From Planctomycetaceae bacterium (lineage in GTDB: Bacteria > Planctomycetota > Planctomycetia > Planctomycetales > Planctomycetaceae): a DNA stretch of 64,000 bases. A model generated the notes under the pieces. The model was not told the DNA's origin and made no database searches. It worked only from the letters and a program-made list of their open reading frames with translations. Positions within the stretch are counted from its first letter, which is position 1. Every line of letters begins with the position of its first letter. Shown in pieces: positions 37,033-46,840 of this stretch. The stretch spans positions 1 to 64,000 of the forward strand of contig JACKHO010000009.1 of assembly GCA_020638955.1 (NCBI GenBank). Reading direction: 5' to 3'. Both the position numbers and the translations under genes were made by a program.

Positions 37033-37617
37033 GTGGTCCAGCAGAATGCTCCGGAACGATTTGTTCAGGGACTGAGCCGGCAAACGCTGCATTTCTTTGT
37101 GGTGGCTGCAACGGCACTGGCTTTGGCCGGTGCCATTGCCCGTGGACTCATGAGCGTGTTCCCACAGCGGGCCGCCACCGTTGAACTGCAGTTTTCAAAC
37201 GTGTTCTGGGTCACATCGCTGCTTTTGGTTTTCGGGAGCCTCTCTCTGGAAACGGCGCTGCATTACGTGCGCGTCGAAAAGCAGGCGCCATTTCGACGGT
37301 GGCTCATTGTCGGGCTGACCTTTGGCGTCCTCTTTATGGGAGTGCAGACGTTCGCCATTTGGAGCATGTTTCCCCCCAACCGGACGGCGGAAGACGCATC
37401 AATGGAGTCGACCGCGTTTGCACTGACAATTGCGGCTCTTCACGCAATTCACTTCTTCGTCGCCGTATTGTTCGTCAGCTGGGTTACTGCACGAACATGG
37501 TCTAACCGTTACGACCATGAATACCATTGGGGCGTTCGCTTCTGTGCCTGGTTCTGGCACGCCCTGGGCGTCATTTGGATGGTCATCCTGTTGCTTTTCT
37601 GCATCGTGTCGCGTTAA
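37033..37617 (+). CDS. Heme-copper oxidase subunit III-like protein
   Basis: A 194-residue, five-helix membrane protein starting at a GTG. It matches the COX3 family in order: FWVTSLLLVFGSLSLETALHYVR with the conserved Glu, RRWLIVGLTFGVLFMGVQTFAIW, IAALHAIHFFVAVLFVSWVTAR, and the last helix YHWGVRFCAWFWHALGVIWMVILLLF. Subunit III stabilises proton uptake in cytochrome oxidases. No subunit I or II gene is nearby, so it is an isolated paralog or belongs to a split oxidase. It starts 58 bp after the SurA/PpiD-like gene on the same strand. Confidence 0.82.
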   Translation: MVQQNAPERFVQGLSRQTLHFFVVAATALALAGAIARGLMSVFPQRAATVELQFSNVFWVTSLLLVFGSLSLETALHYVRVEKQAPFRRWLIVGLTFGVLFMGVQTFAIWSMFPPNRTAEDASMESTAFALTIAALHAIHFFVAVLFVSWVTARTWSNRYDHEYHWGVRFCAWFWHALGVIWMVILLLFCIVSR

Positions 37618-37885
37618 TGCAACTCGCAGCACACGTGGAATAAGTGGTCAGATTGCATTTTCTTGCATCAACTGTGCAGAAGTCCTGGCCCTTGTCAAAC
37701 AGAAAAAACCCCTATTGTTTCAAAAACTCCCAGTCTTTCCATTGTCATCCAAAAAATGGCGAGATAGTTTCATGTTTAACCACTGATGCTTTGCGTGCTG
37801 ATGTGGTTGTTGTCCTCACGGGCTGCCCCGTTGTTGCCATACCTGAACCACTTGCCCCAACGCCTGACTAAGCCGGAGTTTCCAC

Positions 37886-39922
37886 ATGAGTTTTCTGAAT
37901 CGTGTACGTGAATTGTTTGCCAAGCCTCAAAAACGGCGCGGACCGGGGCGCGGTCGGCGTGTTGAATCCCTGGAGGATCGGACTCTTCTTGCAGCAACAC
38001 TAAACCTGACGCCAGCCGGAAGTCTCAATTACGGTGGTAGTGGAGTTGCCAACAATTTGACAATTTCATTCGACGGCACCAACTACACATTCACTGATAC
38101 GAGCGAGCAAATTAATGGCATTGGGGGAGTGACCGGGCTTGATACGAATCCCGATCCCAACATTTTCACATTCAATCCGACTCTGGCTGTCCCGGCCATT
38201 ACGCAAATCGTCATCAACACCAATGCTGGTGACGACATCATCACGCTCGATAGCATGCGAACCGGCGGCGAAGGCTTCGACGTTCGCAACGACCCAGCCG
38301 AAGGGAACGACACCATCAACATCAACGGCGACATTGGTTCGGATGTCGACCCCGTTCTCGCCAACGTCCTCTTGCGAGCTGAAACGGTTAATCTCAACGC
38401 GAATATCTACGTTGGTGGTACAGCCGATGTGCGTGTCGAAGGCCCAGCCAACTTGATTAGTGATGTGGAGATTATCGCCATTCCCGACCCGACTCAGGCC
38501 ATTACGTTCACTGGAACCATTAATGGTCCGGGTGGATTGATTGCTCGTGCGGCAAACATGGAATTCCAATCGGAAATTGGTGGCGTTTCGCCGGTGGATC
38601 ACTTTGAAGGCACCGGACATAAGTTGACTGTCAAAGACGTGACGGTAACGGGCGATATGACCATTGTCACCGACTTGCTCACACTCTCACCACCACTGAC
38701 CACCTGGACGGGCGGCGGCACCTTTGCCATTGCTCCATTTACTCCCGGTGGTGACATGGTCTTGCCACAGGACCAAATTGCCGTTTTCGGTTTCACCGCG
38801 CTGGAATTAGGAAACGCAGATACCAACTCCATTACCATTGTTGAAGACGTTCTCCTCCCGGTCGACACAACATTCACCGCCGCAACTGTGAACGTGAATC
38901 GCCAAATTGATAACGGTGGAGCGCCAACTCGATTCATCACGAACGAACTCAATGCCAACTTCCGGATTATTGGCGATGGCGACCTGGAAGTCGGTGGACT
39001 GGTTCCGACTGCCCTGCTGACCATTAATGGCCAACTTGGTGGCAATGGTTGGGGCAATTCAAATGTCAGCGTCATGAACGGTGATGGTGGAGTTATCTTC
39101 AATAACGCCTTCGGGTCGCACGTCATGAACTTCACCGTCGACAGTGCTGGCGACGTGGAATTCACATCGGCACAGGCTGTCAACGCCTCCGGTGACATTT
39201 CCATTACCTCAGCATTGGGTGAAGGAACAATTACTCTGCCCGCTGGTGTTCAAGCCCCTGCAGGTGGGATTAATCTTGACGGAGTCGTGGAACTCACCGG
39301 CACGGGAACATTCCGCGTCGGAGCGGGAAGCGATTTCTTTGCTGGTGGCATTAATGCCAACGGAAACAACGTTTACATTCGCGGAGTTGGCGGAGCCATT
39401 AACCTGGTCGACATCTTCGATGTTGTCGGTGCCAATTTGTTCCGCATCGACTCTTCAGGTGGCAGCACCGCAGTCGAAGTGTTGCTCAGTTCAGTCGACG
39501 CCTTGGACATTAACGTTCGTGCACTGGACATCGACCTGTTCGGAGACTTGACCGCCGCCGCCAACGTCAGCCTCATCGGGAACGTGGGCGTTGATGAGAA
39601 CGTCGTCATCACTTCAGGAGGTGCTTCCACAAACCGGATTCAAATTGGTGGACTCATCGATGCAGTTGACGGAGATGAATCACTCACGCTCAACGGTGGA
39701 GTGGGTCGCGTCATTCTGGCCGGCGAGACCGGCGGTACGACTCCTCTGGTCAACTTCAGCGTCATTTCCGGCGGAAGCCACTACATCACGCAGGACATTA
39801 CCGTGAGCGGTATGGTCTCCTGGAACAACAGTGGTCAACTGGTGAACCGAGCGACGATCACTGCCCCAGGTGGTGCCACTCTGATTGGTACTCCATTCAT
39901 CAATCAGGGAACCATCGTGTAG
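37886..39922 (+). CDS. Large exported beta-rich protein with LEDRTLLA N-terminal motif
   Basis: A 678-residue protein starting at an ATG with GGAG upstream. It lacks a classical hydrophobic signal peptide; instead a very basic N-terminus (KPQKRRGPGRGRR) leads to VESLEDRTLLAATLN, a motif found at the start of many giant planctomycete surface proteins and assumed to direct export. The remainder is Gly/Asn/Thr/Val-rich with alternating hydrophobics (e.g. GDLEVGGLVPTALLTINGQLGGNGWGN), as in beta-helix or filamentous-haemagglutinin-like folds. There is no enzyme motif. A strong terminator follows the stop by 32 bp, so it is transcribed alone. Confidence 0.7.
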   Translation: MSFLNRVRELFAKPQKRRGPGRGRRVESLEDRTLLAATLNLTPAGSLNYGGSGVANNLTISFDGTNYTFTDTSEQINGIGGVTGLDTNPDPNIFTFNPTLAVPAITQIVINTNAGDDIITLDSMRTGGEGFDVRNDPAEGNDTININGDIGSDVDPVLANVLLRAETVNLNANIYVGGTADVRVEGPANLISDVEIIAIPDPTQAITFTGTINGPGGLIARAANMEFQSEIGGVSPVDHFEGTGHKLTVKDVTVTGDMTIVTDLLTLSPPLTTWTGGGTFAIAPFTPGGDMVLPQDQIAVFGFTALELGNADTNSITIVEDVLLPVDTTFTAATVNVNRQIDNGGAPTRFITNELNANFRIIGDGDLEVGGLVPTALLTINGQLGGNGWGNSNVSVMNGDGGVIFNNAFGSHVMNFTVDSAGDVEFTSAQAVNASGDISITSALGEGTITLPAGVQAPAGGINLDGVVELTGTGTFRVGAGSDFFAGGINANGNNVYIRGVGGAINLVDIFDVVGANLFRIDSSGGSTAVEVLLSSVDALDINVRALDIDLFGDLTAAANVSLIGNVGVDENVVITSGGASTNRIQIGGLIDAVDGDESLTLNGGVGRVILAGETGGTTPLVNFSVISGGSHYITQDITVSGMVSWNNSGQLVNRATITAPGGATLIGTPFINQGTIV

Positions 39923-39954
39923 TCGCGACCTTGTTTGAGGTACGATGATTTCTG

Positions 39955-39990
39955 GCCAGCCATGCTCCTGCAGCATGGCTGGCTTTTTTT
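39955..39990 (+). terminator. Rho-independent terminator
   Basis: GCCAGCCATGCT (39955-39966) and AGCATGGCTGGC (39972-39983) make a perfect 12-bp stem with a 5-nt loop, followed by seven T. It ends transcription of the LEDRTLLA protein gene before the convergent trpF gene. Confidence 0.95.
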
Positions 39991-40006
39991 GTGAATCTCG
40001 CCCTAT

Positions 40007-40660
40007 TCAGATTGAACAGCGACGGGAGACATCAACAAACTGCTGCATGAGGATTTCATCCTGCTGGCCCGATTCGGCTTCAACACCGCTGGCCGTATCA
40101 ACGCCCCAAGGATGCACCGCCTGAATGGCGTCGCAAACATTCGCTGGTGTGAGACCGCCAGCCAGGACAAGCGGTGGCCAATCTGGTTGCCATCCGTTTG
40201 CTAGCAACTCCCAGGGAGCGGTTTTCCCGGTGCCGCCATACGCACCTTTGACACGCGCATCGACCAGGCAGGCCCGCAACTCGATTCCCAGTTCGGCATA
40301 GCGCGCAAGCGTTGCGGCAACTCCCCCAAGCCCCTCTTCGCCGACACGGAAGGCACGTAGCACCTCTAGTCCTGCTCGTTGAACCTCGGCCACAAACTCA
40401 GGTGATTCATCACCGTGCAATTGCACGGTTCGTAAATTCAATCGGTGAGCAGTTTGCAGCACTTCCTCAAGTGCATGATTCACAAACAGCCCAATCGGTT
40501 CGACACACTCGGGCAACTCATTGACAATTGCAGCGGCGGTTTCTTCATCGACACAGCGAGATGAGGGTGCATAGAAGTTCAGACCAATGGCATCCGGCTC
40601 CAGTTGGGCAATCTGCCGGGCGGCTTCAACTGTCCTCACTCCACAAATCTTCACCCACAT
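40007..40660 (-). CDS. trpF: Phosphoribosylanthranilate isomerase
   Basis: A 217-residue TIM-barrel enzyme converting phosphoribosylanthranilate to CdRP in tryptophan synthesis. Family blocks are present in order: VKICGVRT with the catalytic Cys, AIGLNFYAPSSRCV, TVQLHGDES, LVDARVKGAYGGTGKTAPW with the second catalytic Asp, and PLVLAGGLTPANV for phosphate binding. Length is normal. No other trp gene is adjacent, so it stands alone between convergent and divergent neighbours. Confidence 0.97.
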   Translation of the reverse strand: MWVKICGVRTVEAARQIAQLEPDAIGLNFYAPSSRCVDEETAAAIVNELPECVEPIGLFVNHALEEVLQTAHRLNLRTVQLHGDESPEFVAEVQRAGLEVLRAFRVGEEGLGGVAATLARYAELGIELRACLVDARVKGAYGGTGKTAPWELLANGWQPDWPPLVLAGGLTPANVCDAIQAVHPWGVDTASGVEAESGQQDEILMQQFVDVSRRCSI

Positions 40661-40913
40661 TGGTAGACCAGTCGTCCAAGGTAAACACGGATAGCCGTAA
40701 CACCCGTCATTCTAGGGGTTTGCCGACAATCTTCCACCACTGTCACAAAGTCTTCCGGTTGTGCCGTGTAAGGGTATCGTGTCGACAAAACCGAAATGTG
40801 GTCATCTGATTGTGTACAATTCGCATCAGCCGCCTGTGTGTCGCGACGCTCCCCACGTGTGCGGTGTAAGGAATACTGTTGCAATATGCCCATCGCGAAC
40901 AAGTAACACCGGC

Positions 40914-41672
40914 ATGATTCACGTCGACAAACTGACCAAACAATTCAAGGATTTGCGGGAAGGGCACGTCACCGTGCTCGACTCCGTCTCCTTTGAGGTC
41001 AAACCGGGCGAAATCTTCGGTCTGCTCGGTCCAAACGGTGCCGGAAAGACAACGTGCCTGCGCATTCTCAGTACCGTGCTGCAACCTTCGTCGGGCCGGG
41101 CCTTTGTCGCCGGGTACGACGTCGCGGAGCACCCCGAAGATGTCCGGGCGAACATTGGTTTCATGTCCTGCAATACAGGAATTTACGACCGCATGACCGC
41201 CTGGGAAATGGTCGAGTATTACGGTCGGCTGTATGGCATTCCCGAAACGCAACTGCGGGAGCGGCTGGAACAAATCTTCACCCAGCTTCAAATGAACGAC
41301 TTCCGGGATGTCTTCTGCTCCAAAATGTCGACCGGCATGAAGCAGAAGGTTTCCATCGCTCGGACGATTGTCCATGACCCACCAGTGTTGATCTTCGATG
41401 AACCCACCTCCGGGCTCGACGTTTTGGTAGCCCGCGCCGTGCTGCAGGCCGTCGAACAACTGCGAGACGCAGGCAAGTGCATCATTTTCTCGACGCACAT
41501 TATGCGTGAAGTGGAAAAACTGTGTAACCGTGTGGCCATTATCCACAAAGGCCGCATTCTCGCGACCGGCACCGTCGAGGAACTGGTCGAAAAATACAAT
41601 CAACCCGACATCGAGGAAGTGTTCTTTGCACTCATCGAACGGTCGGATCATCCTGCGGAGGCCGTCACCTGA
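40914..41672 (+). CDS. natA: NatA-type ABC transporter ATPase
   Basis: A 252-residue ATP-binding subunit. Walker A is GPNGAGKTTCLRIL, the Q-loop region IGFMSCNTGIYDRMT (with Ser/Cys where Gln is usual), the signature STGMKQKVSIARTIV and Walker B PVLIFDEPTSGLD, followed by the H-loop IIFSTHIM. The start ATG at 40914 begins right before the conserved N-terminus; no strong ribosome site is seen. It precedes the permease gene by 51 bp, so the two make an exporter of the Na+/drug (Nat) type; the substrate is inference. Confidence 0.9.
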   Translation: MIHVDKLTKQFKDLREGHVTVLDSVSFEVKPGEIFGLLGPNGAGKTTCLRILSTVLQPSSGRAFVAGYDVAEHPEDVRANIGFMSCNTGIYDRMTAWEMVEYYGRLYGIPETQLRERLEQIFTQLQMNDFRDVFCSKMSTGMKQKVSIARTIVHDPPVLIFDEPTSGLDVLVARAVLQAVEQLRDAGKCIIFSTHIMREVEKLCNRVAIIHKGRILATGTVEELVEKYNQPDIEEVFFALIERSDHPAEAVT

Positions 41673-41723
41673 CCACAAAAAGCATGTGGCGATGACATCA
41701 GCAGCAGGTAACATGAAAACATA

Positions 41724-44222
41724 ATGAGTTGGAAAAACGTCAAACTGATTTTTCTCCGCGAGGTCCGAGACCAGCTGCGCGACCGACGTACGCTGTTCAT
41801 GGTGGCGGTACTGCCATTGCTGTTGTATCCCTCCCTCGGGATTGGGCTCATCAGCCAGTTGACGTCGGTCAATGAGCAGACACGAACGGTCGTGGCTCTG
41901 GGGGCCAACGACCTTCCCCAACCGGCACTCATCGACGGTGACCATTTCGTACACCTCAAAGACGACCATCTCGGCAGCAGTGCCGATGCGGAAATTAGTT
42001 TCGACAACATTCGAGTCGTCACGCCTGAGAATCTGACGACGTTCAGCGAAGAGGATCAGAAGGCACTCAGCGGATTCATCGACAAGGCAAAGCAGCGGCA
42101 AACAGAGTTAGAACGTCTTGCCTGGCTGCAGTCCCAACTTCCCGCCGAAGTCCCCGAAACCTATACGCCGGAACAGTCGCGTATGCGGCATGAGGAATTC
42201 GAACTCCGTGACTCACTGCAGTCGTTGTTCGATGGCGGCAAGGTGCAGGTTCTCATTGTCTTCCCAGCAGACTTCAATCGCCGCTTGACCAGCATCGAAG
42301 AGAGTCTCGCCTCCGGTGAAATTGGGGCGAACGAGACCATCAACATTCCGGCCCCGGTCGTTATCTACAACGGAGCCAATGAAAAGTCGGGACTCGCATT
42401 TTCGACGGTCGCCAGCGCGTTGCGGTCGTGGGAGCGTGAATTGCTCAGCCGTCGACTTCGGCGCCTTGATCTTCCCTCCAGTCTCCCGCGTCCCGTCCAG
42501 CCGGTTGCCGCCGACCTCGCTCAGGCAGAGGAGCTGGCCGCGAATATGTGGAGCAAGCTCTTCCCTGCGTTGCTGGTCATGATGTCAGTAACCGGGGCGT
42601 TCTATCCCGCAGTTGACTTGGGAGCGGGCGAAAAAGAACGCGGCACCATGGAAACGCTGCTCATTTCGCCTGCGACCCGCACTGAAATTGTGCTCGGCAA
42701 GTTTTTCACCGTCATGCTCTTCAGCCTCACGACGGCGCTGCTCAACGTGTTGAGCATGGGCATTACCGGATTGCAAATGGCCTCGCAAGTGGGAGCCAGT
42801 TCGCCACAACTTGGTGACATGTCGCTCCCCTCCTGGCCCTCGCTTATGGCGGTGGTCCTTATTGCGATTCCGCTGGCGTCGCTGTTCAGTGCCCTCAGTC
42901 TGGCCATTGCCATGTTCGCCCGCAGCAGTAAAGAGGGGCAGTACTATCTGTCGCCACTGCTCATGGCCACACTCGGCCTTACCATGTTCTGCTCGAATCC
43001 CACATACGAACTCGACCCTTACAAAAGCGTGCTCCCCGTCATTGGGCCGGCACTGCTGTTAAAGGCCCTGCTGTTGGGGACCATGCCTCCCGTCGAGCTG
43101 CTGGGATACACCGCCACCGTCCTGGCTGCCAGTGCATTCTACAGTGGCTGCGCCATTTGGTGGGCCATCGAATTGTTCCAACGTGAAGACGTCCTCTTCC
43201 GCGAAGTAGAACGATTTGATCCTCGCCTCTGGATTCGACACCTGCTGCGAGACAAGGAACCGACTCCCACACGCGGCGAAGCGGTCTTCTGTTTCGTTAT
43301 CATCGCTGTGCTGCAGTTCGTCTTCATGATGCGCATGCCCGCCATCCTGGCCGCGAACAATTCCCCCTCGGCACTCCCCATTCTGCAAACGATTTACCTC
43401 ATCGTCACCGTGGCACTGCCGCCAGCACTCATGGCCATTCTGCTGACGTCTGACCCATTGGGGACATTGCGACTGCGACTCCCATCACAATCGAGAATGG
43501 AGGGTATTTCCGATGTTGTGTCCTTCATTGCAAATCCGGTGAAGGCACTCTTTCGCCGAATGCTTCGGCGGCCCGGTCTAGGTATGATGGTCGTTGGCTT
43601 TGTTCTACCTATAGTATTGCTCCCCATTTCACTGGAACTCATTAACAGCCTGAGCTGGTTCTTCCCCCCTGCCCCGCCCGGCATGGACCGGGTGATGGAA
43701 GGCATGCAAAGCTCGCAGGTACCTGTGTGGCTGTCGCTCGTGGCGTTTGCTGTCGCTCCGGCATTCTGCGAAGAACTCGCCTTTCGCGGATTCATTCTCA
43801 GCGGACTGCAAAAGTCCCGCAACAAATGGGTTCCCATTATCGTCTCCGCCGTCCTGTTCGGTATGATTCACCTCATTCCGAAGCAAATCTTCAACGCCTC
43901 GCTGTTGGGCCTCGTGCTCGGTCTGTTGGCCGTACGCAGCCGCAGCCTTTGGCCGGGAGTCATTTTCCACCTAATCTATAACGGCATGCAGGTCGGCATG
44001 GCCCGTATGCAGCCGGAATGGCTGGAGAGTGGTGTCGCCAAATTGTTTTTCACGGTCGATATGTCCTCCGGCAGCCCTGATCCCCGGTTCAACATGCTGA
44101 CCCTGCTGATTTCCGGACTCGCTTCGGCGGTCCTCATCGGCGGTCTCATTCGTCGCCATTCTGAAAGCGAACCATCGCCTTCGATGAATCTCGAAGGCGA
44201 ACCAACTCCCCACGCCGTGTAG
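41724..44222 (+). CDS. ABC-2 permease fused to CPBP intramembrane protease
   Basis: An 832-residue fusion. The first ~560 residues are an ABC-2/NatB-type permease: an N-terminal helix (FMVAVLPLLLYPSLGIGLI), a large extracytoplasmic domain, then AVDLGAGEKERGTMETLLISPATRTEIVLGKF and several helices. The last ~250 residues are a CPBP (CAAX protease and bacteriocin-processing) domain with its motifs intact: EELAFRGFIL (Glu-Glu-x3-Arg), FGMIHLI (His) and FHLIYN (His-x3-Asn). It works with the NatA-type ATPase just upstream. Proteolytic activity of the fused domain, possibly on the exported substrate, is inference. Confidence 0.88.
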   Translation: MSWKNVKLIFLREVRDQLRDRRTLFMVAVLPLLLYPSLGIGLISQLTSVNEQTRTVVALGANDLPQPALIDGDHFVHLKDDHLGSSADAEISFDNIRVVTPENLTTFSEEDQKALSGFIDKAKQRQTELERLAWLQSQLPAEVPETYTPEQSRMRHEEFELRDSLQSLFDGGKVQVLIVFPADFNRRLTSIEESLASGEIGANETINIPAPVVIYNGANEKSGLAFSTVASALRSWERELLSRRLRRLDLPSSLPRPVQPVAADLAQAEELAANMWSKLFPALLVMMSVTGAFYPAVDLGAGEKERGTMETLLISPATRTEIVLGKFFTVMLFSLTTALLNVLSMGITGLQMASQVGASSPQLGDMSLPSWPSLMAVVLIAIPLASLFSALSLAIAMFARSSKEGQYYLSPLLMATLGLTMFCSNPTYELDPYKSVLPVIGPALLLKALLLGTMPPVELLGYTATVLAASAFYSGCAIWWAIELFQREDVLFREVERFDPRLWIRHLLRDKEPTPTRGEAVFCFVIIAVLQFVFMMRMPAILAANNSPSALPILQTIYLIVTVALPPALMAILLTSDPLGTLRLRLPSQSRMEGISDVVSFIANPVKALFRRMLRRPGLGMMVVGFVLPIVLLPISLELINSLSWFFPPAPPGMDRVMEGMQSSQVPVWLSLVAFAVAPAFCEELAFRGFILSGLQKSRNKWVPIIVSAVLFGMIHLIPKQIFNASLLGLVLGLLAVRSRSLWPGVIFHLIYNGMQVGMARMQPEWLESGVAKLFFTVDMSSGSPDPRFNMLTLLISGLASAVLIGGLIRRHSESEPSPSMNLEGEPTPHAV

Positions 44223-44603
44223 TTAGTGACGTGTCCGAGCGTTCGAGACGGGTGGCGGCGTGCGCCCCGCAAAGTGGAAGCACCCGGGTGAACGAGAAAT
44301 GAGAGAGAACCGCGAATCGGACCAATAAGGCGAATCTCTAAGAATGTGCTTCTTACGTCCTGATCGAGCGATGTGAAAGAGCGCATTCTTCCGTCAATCG
44401 ATTCGCAAGATTCCCCTTATTCGTGGTTCCTTTCCTTTCGCGGTACACACAGTGTCGATTAGGAATCCTCGCCATTTTGAGGAGACTTCAACCATCTCAA
44501 CCGTGGCGCAGCCACATTCAACCATCTCAACGAGCTGCGAACTTGACCTCGCGTCACGCGGTCGCCATGTTGTCACTTCCGAGCCATTGTTTCCGGAGAC
44601 ATC
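44223..44603. other. Intergenic region before the sulfatase gene
   Basis: 381 bp with no coding-like frame. It contains two direct copies of TTCAACCATCTCAAC (44487-44501 and 44517-44531), 30 bp apart, of unknown meaning; no terminator or RNA gene was recognised. Confidence 0.5.
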
Positions 44604-46052
44604 ATGTCGCGTCCGAATATCATTTTCATCATCACCGACCAGCAACGCTTCGACACCATTGCCGAGCTGGGATTCCCGTACATGGATACTCCCCACCTCG
44701 ACCGCATGGTCCGGGAAGGGGTGACGTTCACCAACTGTCACATCACGGCGGCATCTTGCGCGCCAAGCCGGGCCTCGCTCTTCACGGGCTACTATCCTCA
44801 CACAACAGGCATTCTGAAGAACGCCGACAAGTGGGAACGCTCCTGGATCGAACTGCTGAACGAATCGGGCTATCGCTGCGTCAACGTCGGCAAAATGCAC
44901 AGCTACCCGTATCACACGCCGCTGGGATTCCACGAGCGGTACGTCGTCGAGAACAAAGACCGGTACCTCGAAGAGCGGTATTACTTCGACGAGTGGGACA
45001 AAGCTCTTCGCGCTCGGGGCCTCATCAAGCAGCAGCGCGAACTGTACCGCCTGCGGGACGACTATCAGACGGCCCTCGGTGCGTTTGACTGGGAACTCCC
45101 CGAAGATTTGCACTCGGATATGTTTGTCGGCGAAATGGCCAAATGGTGGATCGAAACCTACCCGGTCACGCAGCCGCTCTTCCTGCAAATTGGATTCCCC
45201 GGTCCGCATCCGCCGTATGACCCCATCCCACGCTATGCGGAGCCATATATGCAGAAGGATCTCCCGCTTCTGCCGGTCACGAAGGACGAACTCGACGCCC
45301 AGCCCGCCGCACTCAAGGAACTGCGGCAGCACAACAATGAAGTCGACCACGACTCAGTGGTCCTCGACCTCGATCCCACCGAAGAGCAGCGGCATCGCCA
45401 GCGCGCGTATTACCTTGCCAACGTCACCATGATCGATGAAAAGGTCGGCGAAATCCTGCAGGCTCTGGACGACCGGGGTTATCTGGAGAACTCGATCGTC
45501 ATTTTCACATCCGACCACGGTGACTGTCTGACCGACCACGGCCACTCACAGAAGTGGACCATGTACGACACCATCACCCGCATGCCGATGATTGTCTGGA
45601 CGCCCAATGGCAGTCAGCATCTTCCCAACTTGCCACGCGGCAAGCGGGATGACGGTCTCTGCAGCCAGTTCGACATTGGTCCGGCCATTCTGGAACTGGC
45701 TGGCGTGACACCGCCCGCCAATCTGGAAGCGAAATCGTTGCTGCCCGCCATGAACGGTGAAGTGTGGGAAGAACGCGACTACGTTTTTGCGGAACAAACC
45801 AAAGACGGCATTCTCACCGGCGTCGATTTCATGACTATGGTCCGCAACCGCAAATGGAAACTGGTCCACTACCTCGAACAGCCAGACGGCCAACTCTTCA
45901 ACCTCGCCAGCGACCCCGACGAAGTCCACAACTTGTGGGAATCGACTGATCCGGTACATCAAGCGAAGAAAACCGAACTACTCGACGTCCTGCGTGAATG
46001 GCGTATCCGGAGCGCTCTCGATACTAAAGACCTCTACGCGGCGTGGCGGTAA
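44604..46052 (+). CDS. Cys-type sulfatase
   Basis: A 482-residue sulfatase of the alkaline-phosphatase superfamily. The metal-binding start PNIIFIITDQQRFDT and the CAPSRASLFTGYYPH motif are clear; Cys52 would be oxidised to formylglycine. Further on, VIFTSDHGDCLTDHG supplies the second metal site. The ATG at 44604 has GGAG 7 nt upstream. There is no obvious signal peptide. Planctomycetes carry very many sulfatases used on algal polysaccharides and other sulfated substrates; the substrate here is unknown and no maturation gene is adjacent. Confidence 0.93.
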   Translation: MSRPNIIFIITDQQRFDTIAELGFPYMDTPHLDRMVREGVTFTNCHITAASCAPSRASLFTGYYPHTTGILKNADKWERSWIELLNESGYRCVNVGKMHSYPYHTPLGFHERYVVENKDRYLEERYYFDEWDKALRARGLIKQQRELYRLRDDYQTALGAFDWELPEDLHSDMFVGEMAKWWIETYPVTQPLFLQIGFPGPHPPYDPIPRYAEPYMQKDLPLLPVTKDELDAQPAALKELRQHNNEVDHDSVVLDLDPTEEQRHRQRAYYLANVTMIDEKVGEILQALDDRGYLENSIVIFTSDHGDCLTDHGHSQKWTMYDTITRMPMIVWTPNGSQHLPNLPRGKRDDGLCSQFDIGPAILELAGVTPPANLEAKSLLPAMNGEVWEERDYVFAEQTKDGILTGVDFMTMVRNRKWKLVHYLEQPDGQLFNLASDPDEVHNLWESTDPVHQAKKTELLDVLREWRIRSALDTKDLYAAWR

Positions 46053-46069
46053 CCTACCGGTTCGGCGGG

Positions 46070-46840
46070 CTATCCCAGCATTTTCTTCAGAAACTTGGCG
46101 AGTCGCTCACCCGACTGCAGGGCTCGTTCACGCAGTGCCCACAAGTCGGTGACGCACGAGGGGCGATTCAGCAGCGCGCTGAAAACTGCTCCCGCCCGTA
46201 CCGCTCCTTTCGGGCCCAAAATGCCCAGAATCTCGGGTGGCAGGTCGGCTGAGAGGTCATCGCTGATTGCACGAATCGCTGCGAAAGGTTTCTTTCGTTC
46301 CACGCAAACGCGCGCGACGTGGTACGTTTCCATGTCGACCGCGAGGGCTCCCGTTCGTTCGTGGAGTGCCTGCTTCTCGGTGACGAGTCGGACAATGTTC
46401 TTCACCGTCACGAGTTTTCCGTTATGCACACCGGGCTGATCATCTTCCTGCTGCTGACCGATATTCAGCACCGCGTTTTCCTCGTCGAGTGAAACAGTGT
46501 TGGCCACGACAATGTCACCCGTGCGGGTTTCCTCAGCCAGTCCACCCGACAATCCCGCCGAGAGAATCCAGGGAGGATTGTGTCCGTCGATGAGTGCCTG
46601 CGTCCCTTTGGTGGCTGGCGTTTTTCCTGCTCCTGTTTCCACAATCGCAATCCGACGGTCACCCAGCTTCACACCATAAAACACAAAATCGCCGCCGCGG
46701 ACTTTGTTGACATGGTCGGCCATGTCCAGAAATGGTGAAATCTCAATTTTCAGAGCACACACAATGCCCACATCGCAGGTCGATTCCCCTGCGGCCTGTT
46801 TCCCCTTCGGCTGAGATTCTGATTTCAGTTCGCCTGACAT
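46070..46840 (-). CDS. MTA/SAH nucleosidase-like phosphorylase family protein
   Basis: From the ATG at 46840 (256 residues; longer frame open to 46939 but without family similarity). The core follows the PNP/UDP phosphorylase fold: DVGIVCALKIEISPFLDM, IAIVETGAGKTPATKGTQALI, WILSAGLSGGLAEETRTGDIVVAN, and the catalytic region TGALAVDMETYHVARVCVERKKPFAAIRAISDD, with the Met-Glu and Asp of nucleosidases. It would cleave N-glycosidic bonds of adenosine-like compounds; it may be a variant subgroup since the N-terminus and C-terminal extension (after AGAVFSALLNRPS) differ from MtnN. Confidence 0.78.
   Translation of the reverse strand: MSGELKSESQPKGKQAAGESTCDVGIVCALKIEISPFLDMADHVNKVRGGDFVFYGVKLGDRRIAIVETGAGKTPATKGTQALIDGHNPPWILSAGLSGGLAEETRTGDIVVANTVSLDEENAVLNIGQQQEDDQPGVHNGKLVTVKNIVRLVTEKQALHERTGALAVDMETYHVARVCVERKKPFAAIRAISDDLSADLPPEILGILGPKGAVRAGAVFSALLNRPSCVTDLWALRERALQSGERLAKFLKKMLG

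Noticed and set aside
40743..42101. 452-codon open frame on the minus strand opposite the ABC ATPase and permease
   Set aside because: It spans two well-supported genes and their gap in antisense and shows no family features.
44487..44531. Direct repeat TTCAACCATCTCAAC, two copies 30 bp apart
   Set aside because: Looks like a small local duplication before the sulfatase gene; similar short CAACCxCCTCAAC strings also occur by chance elsewhere (near 62,280), and nothing supports a function.
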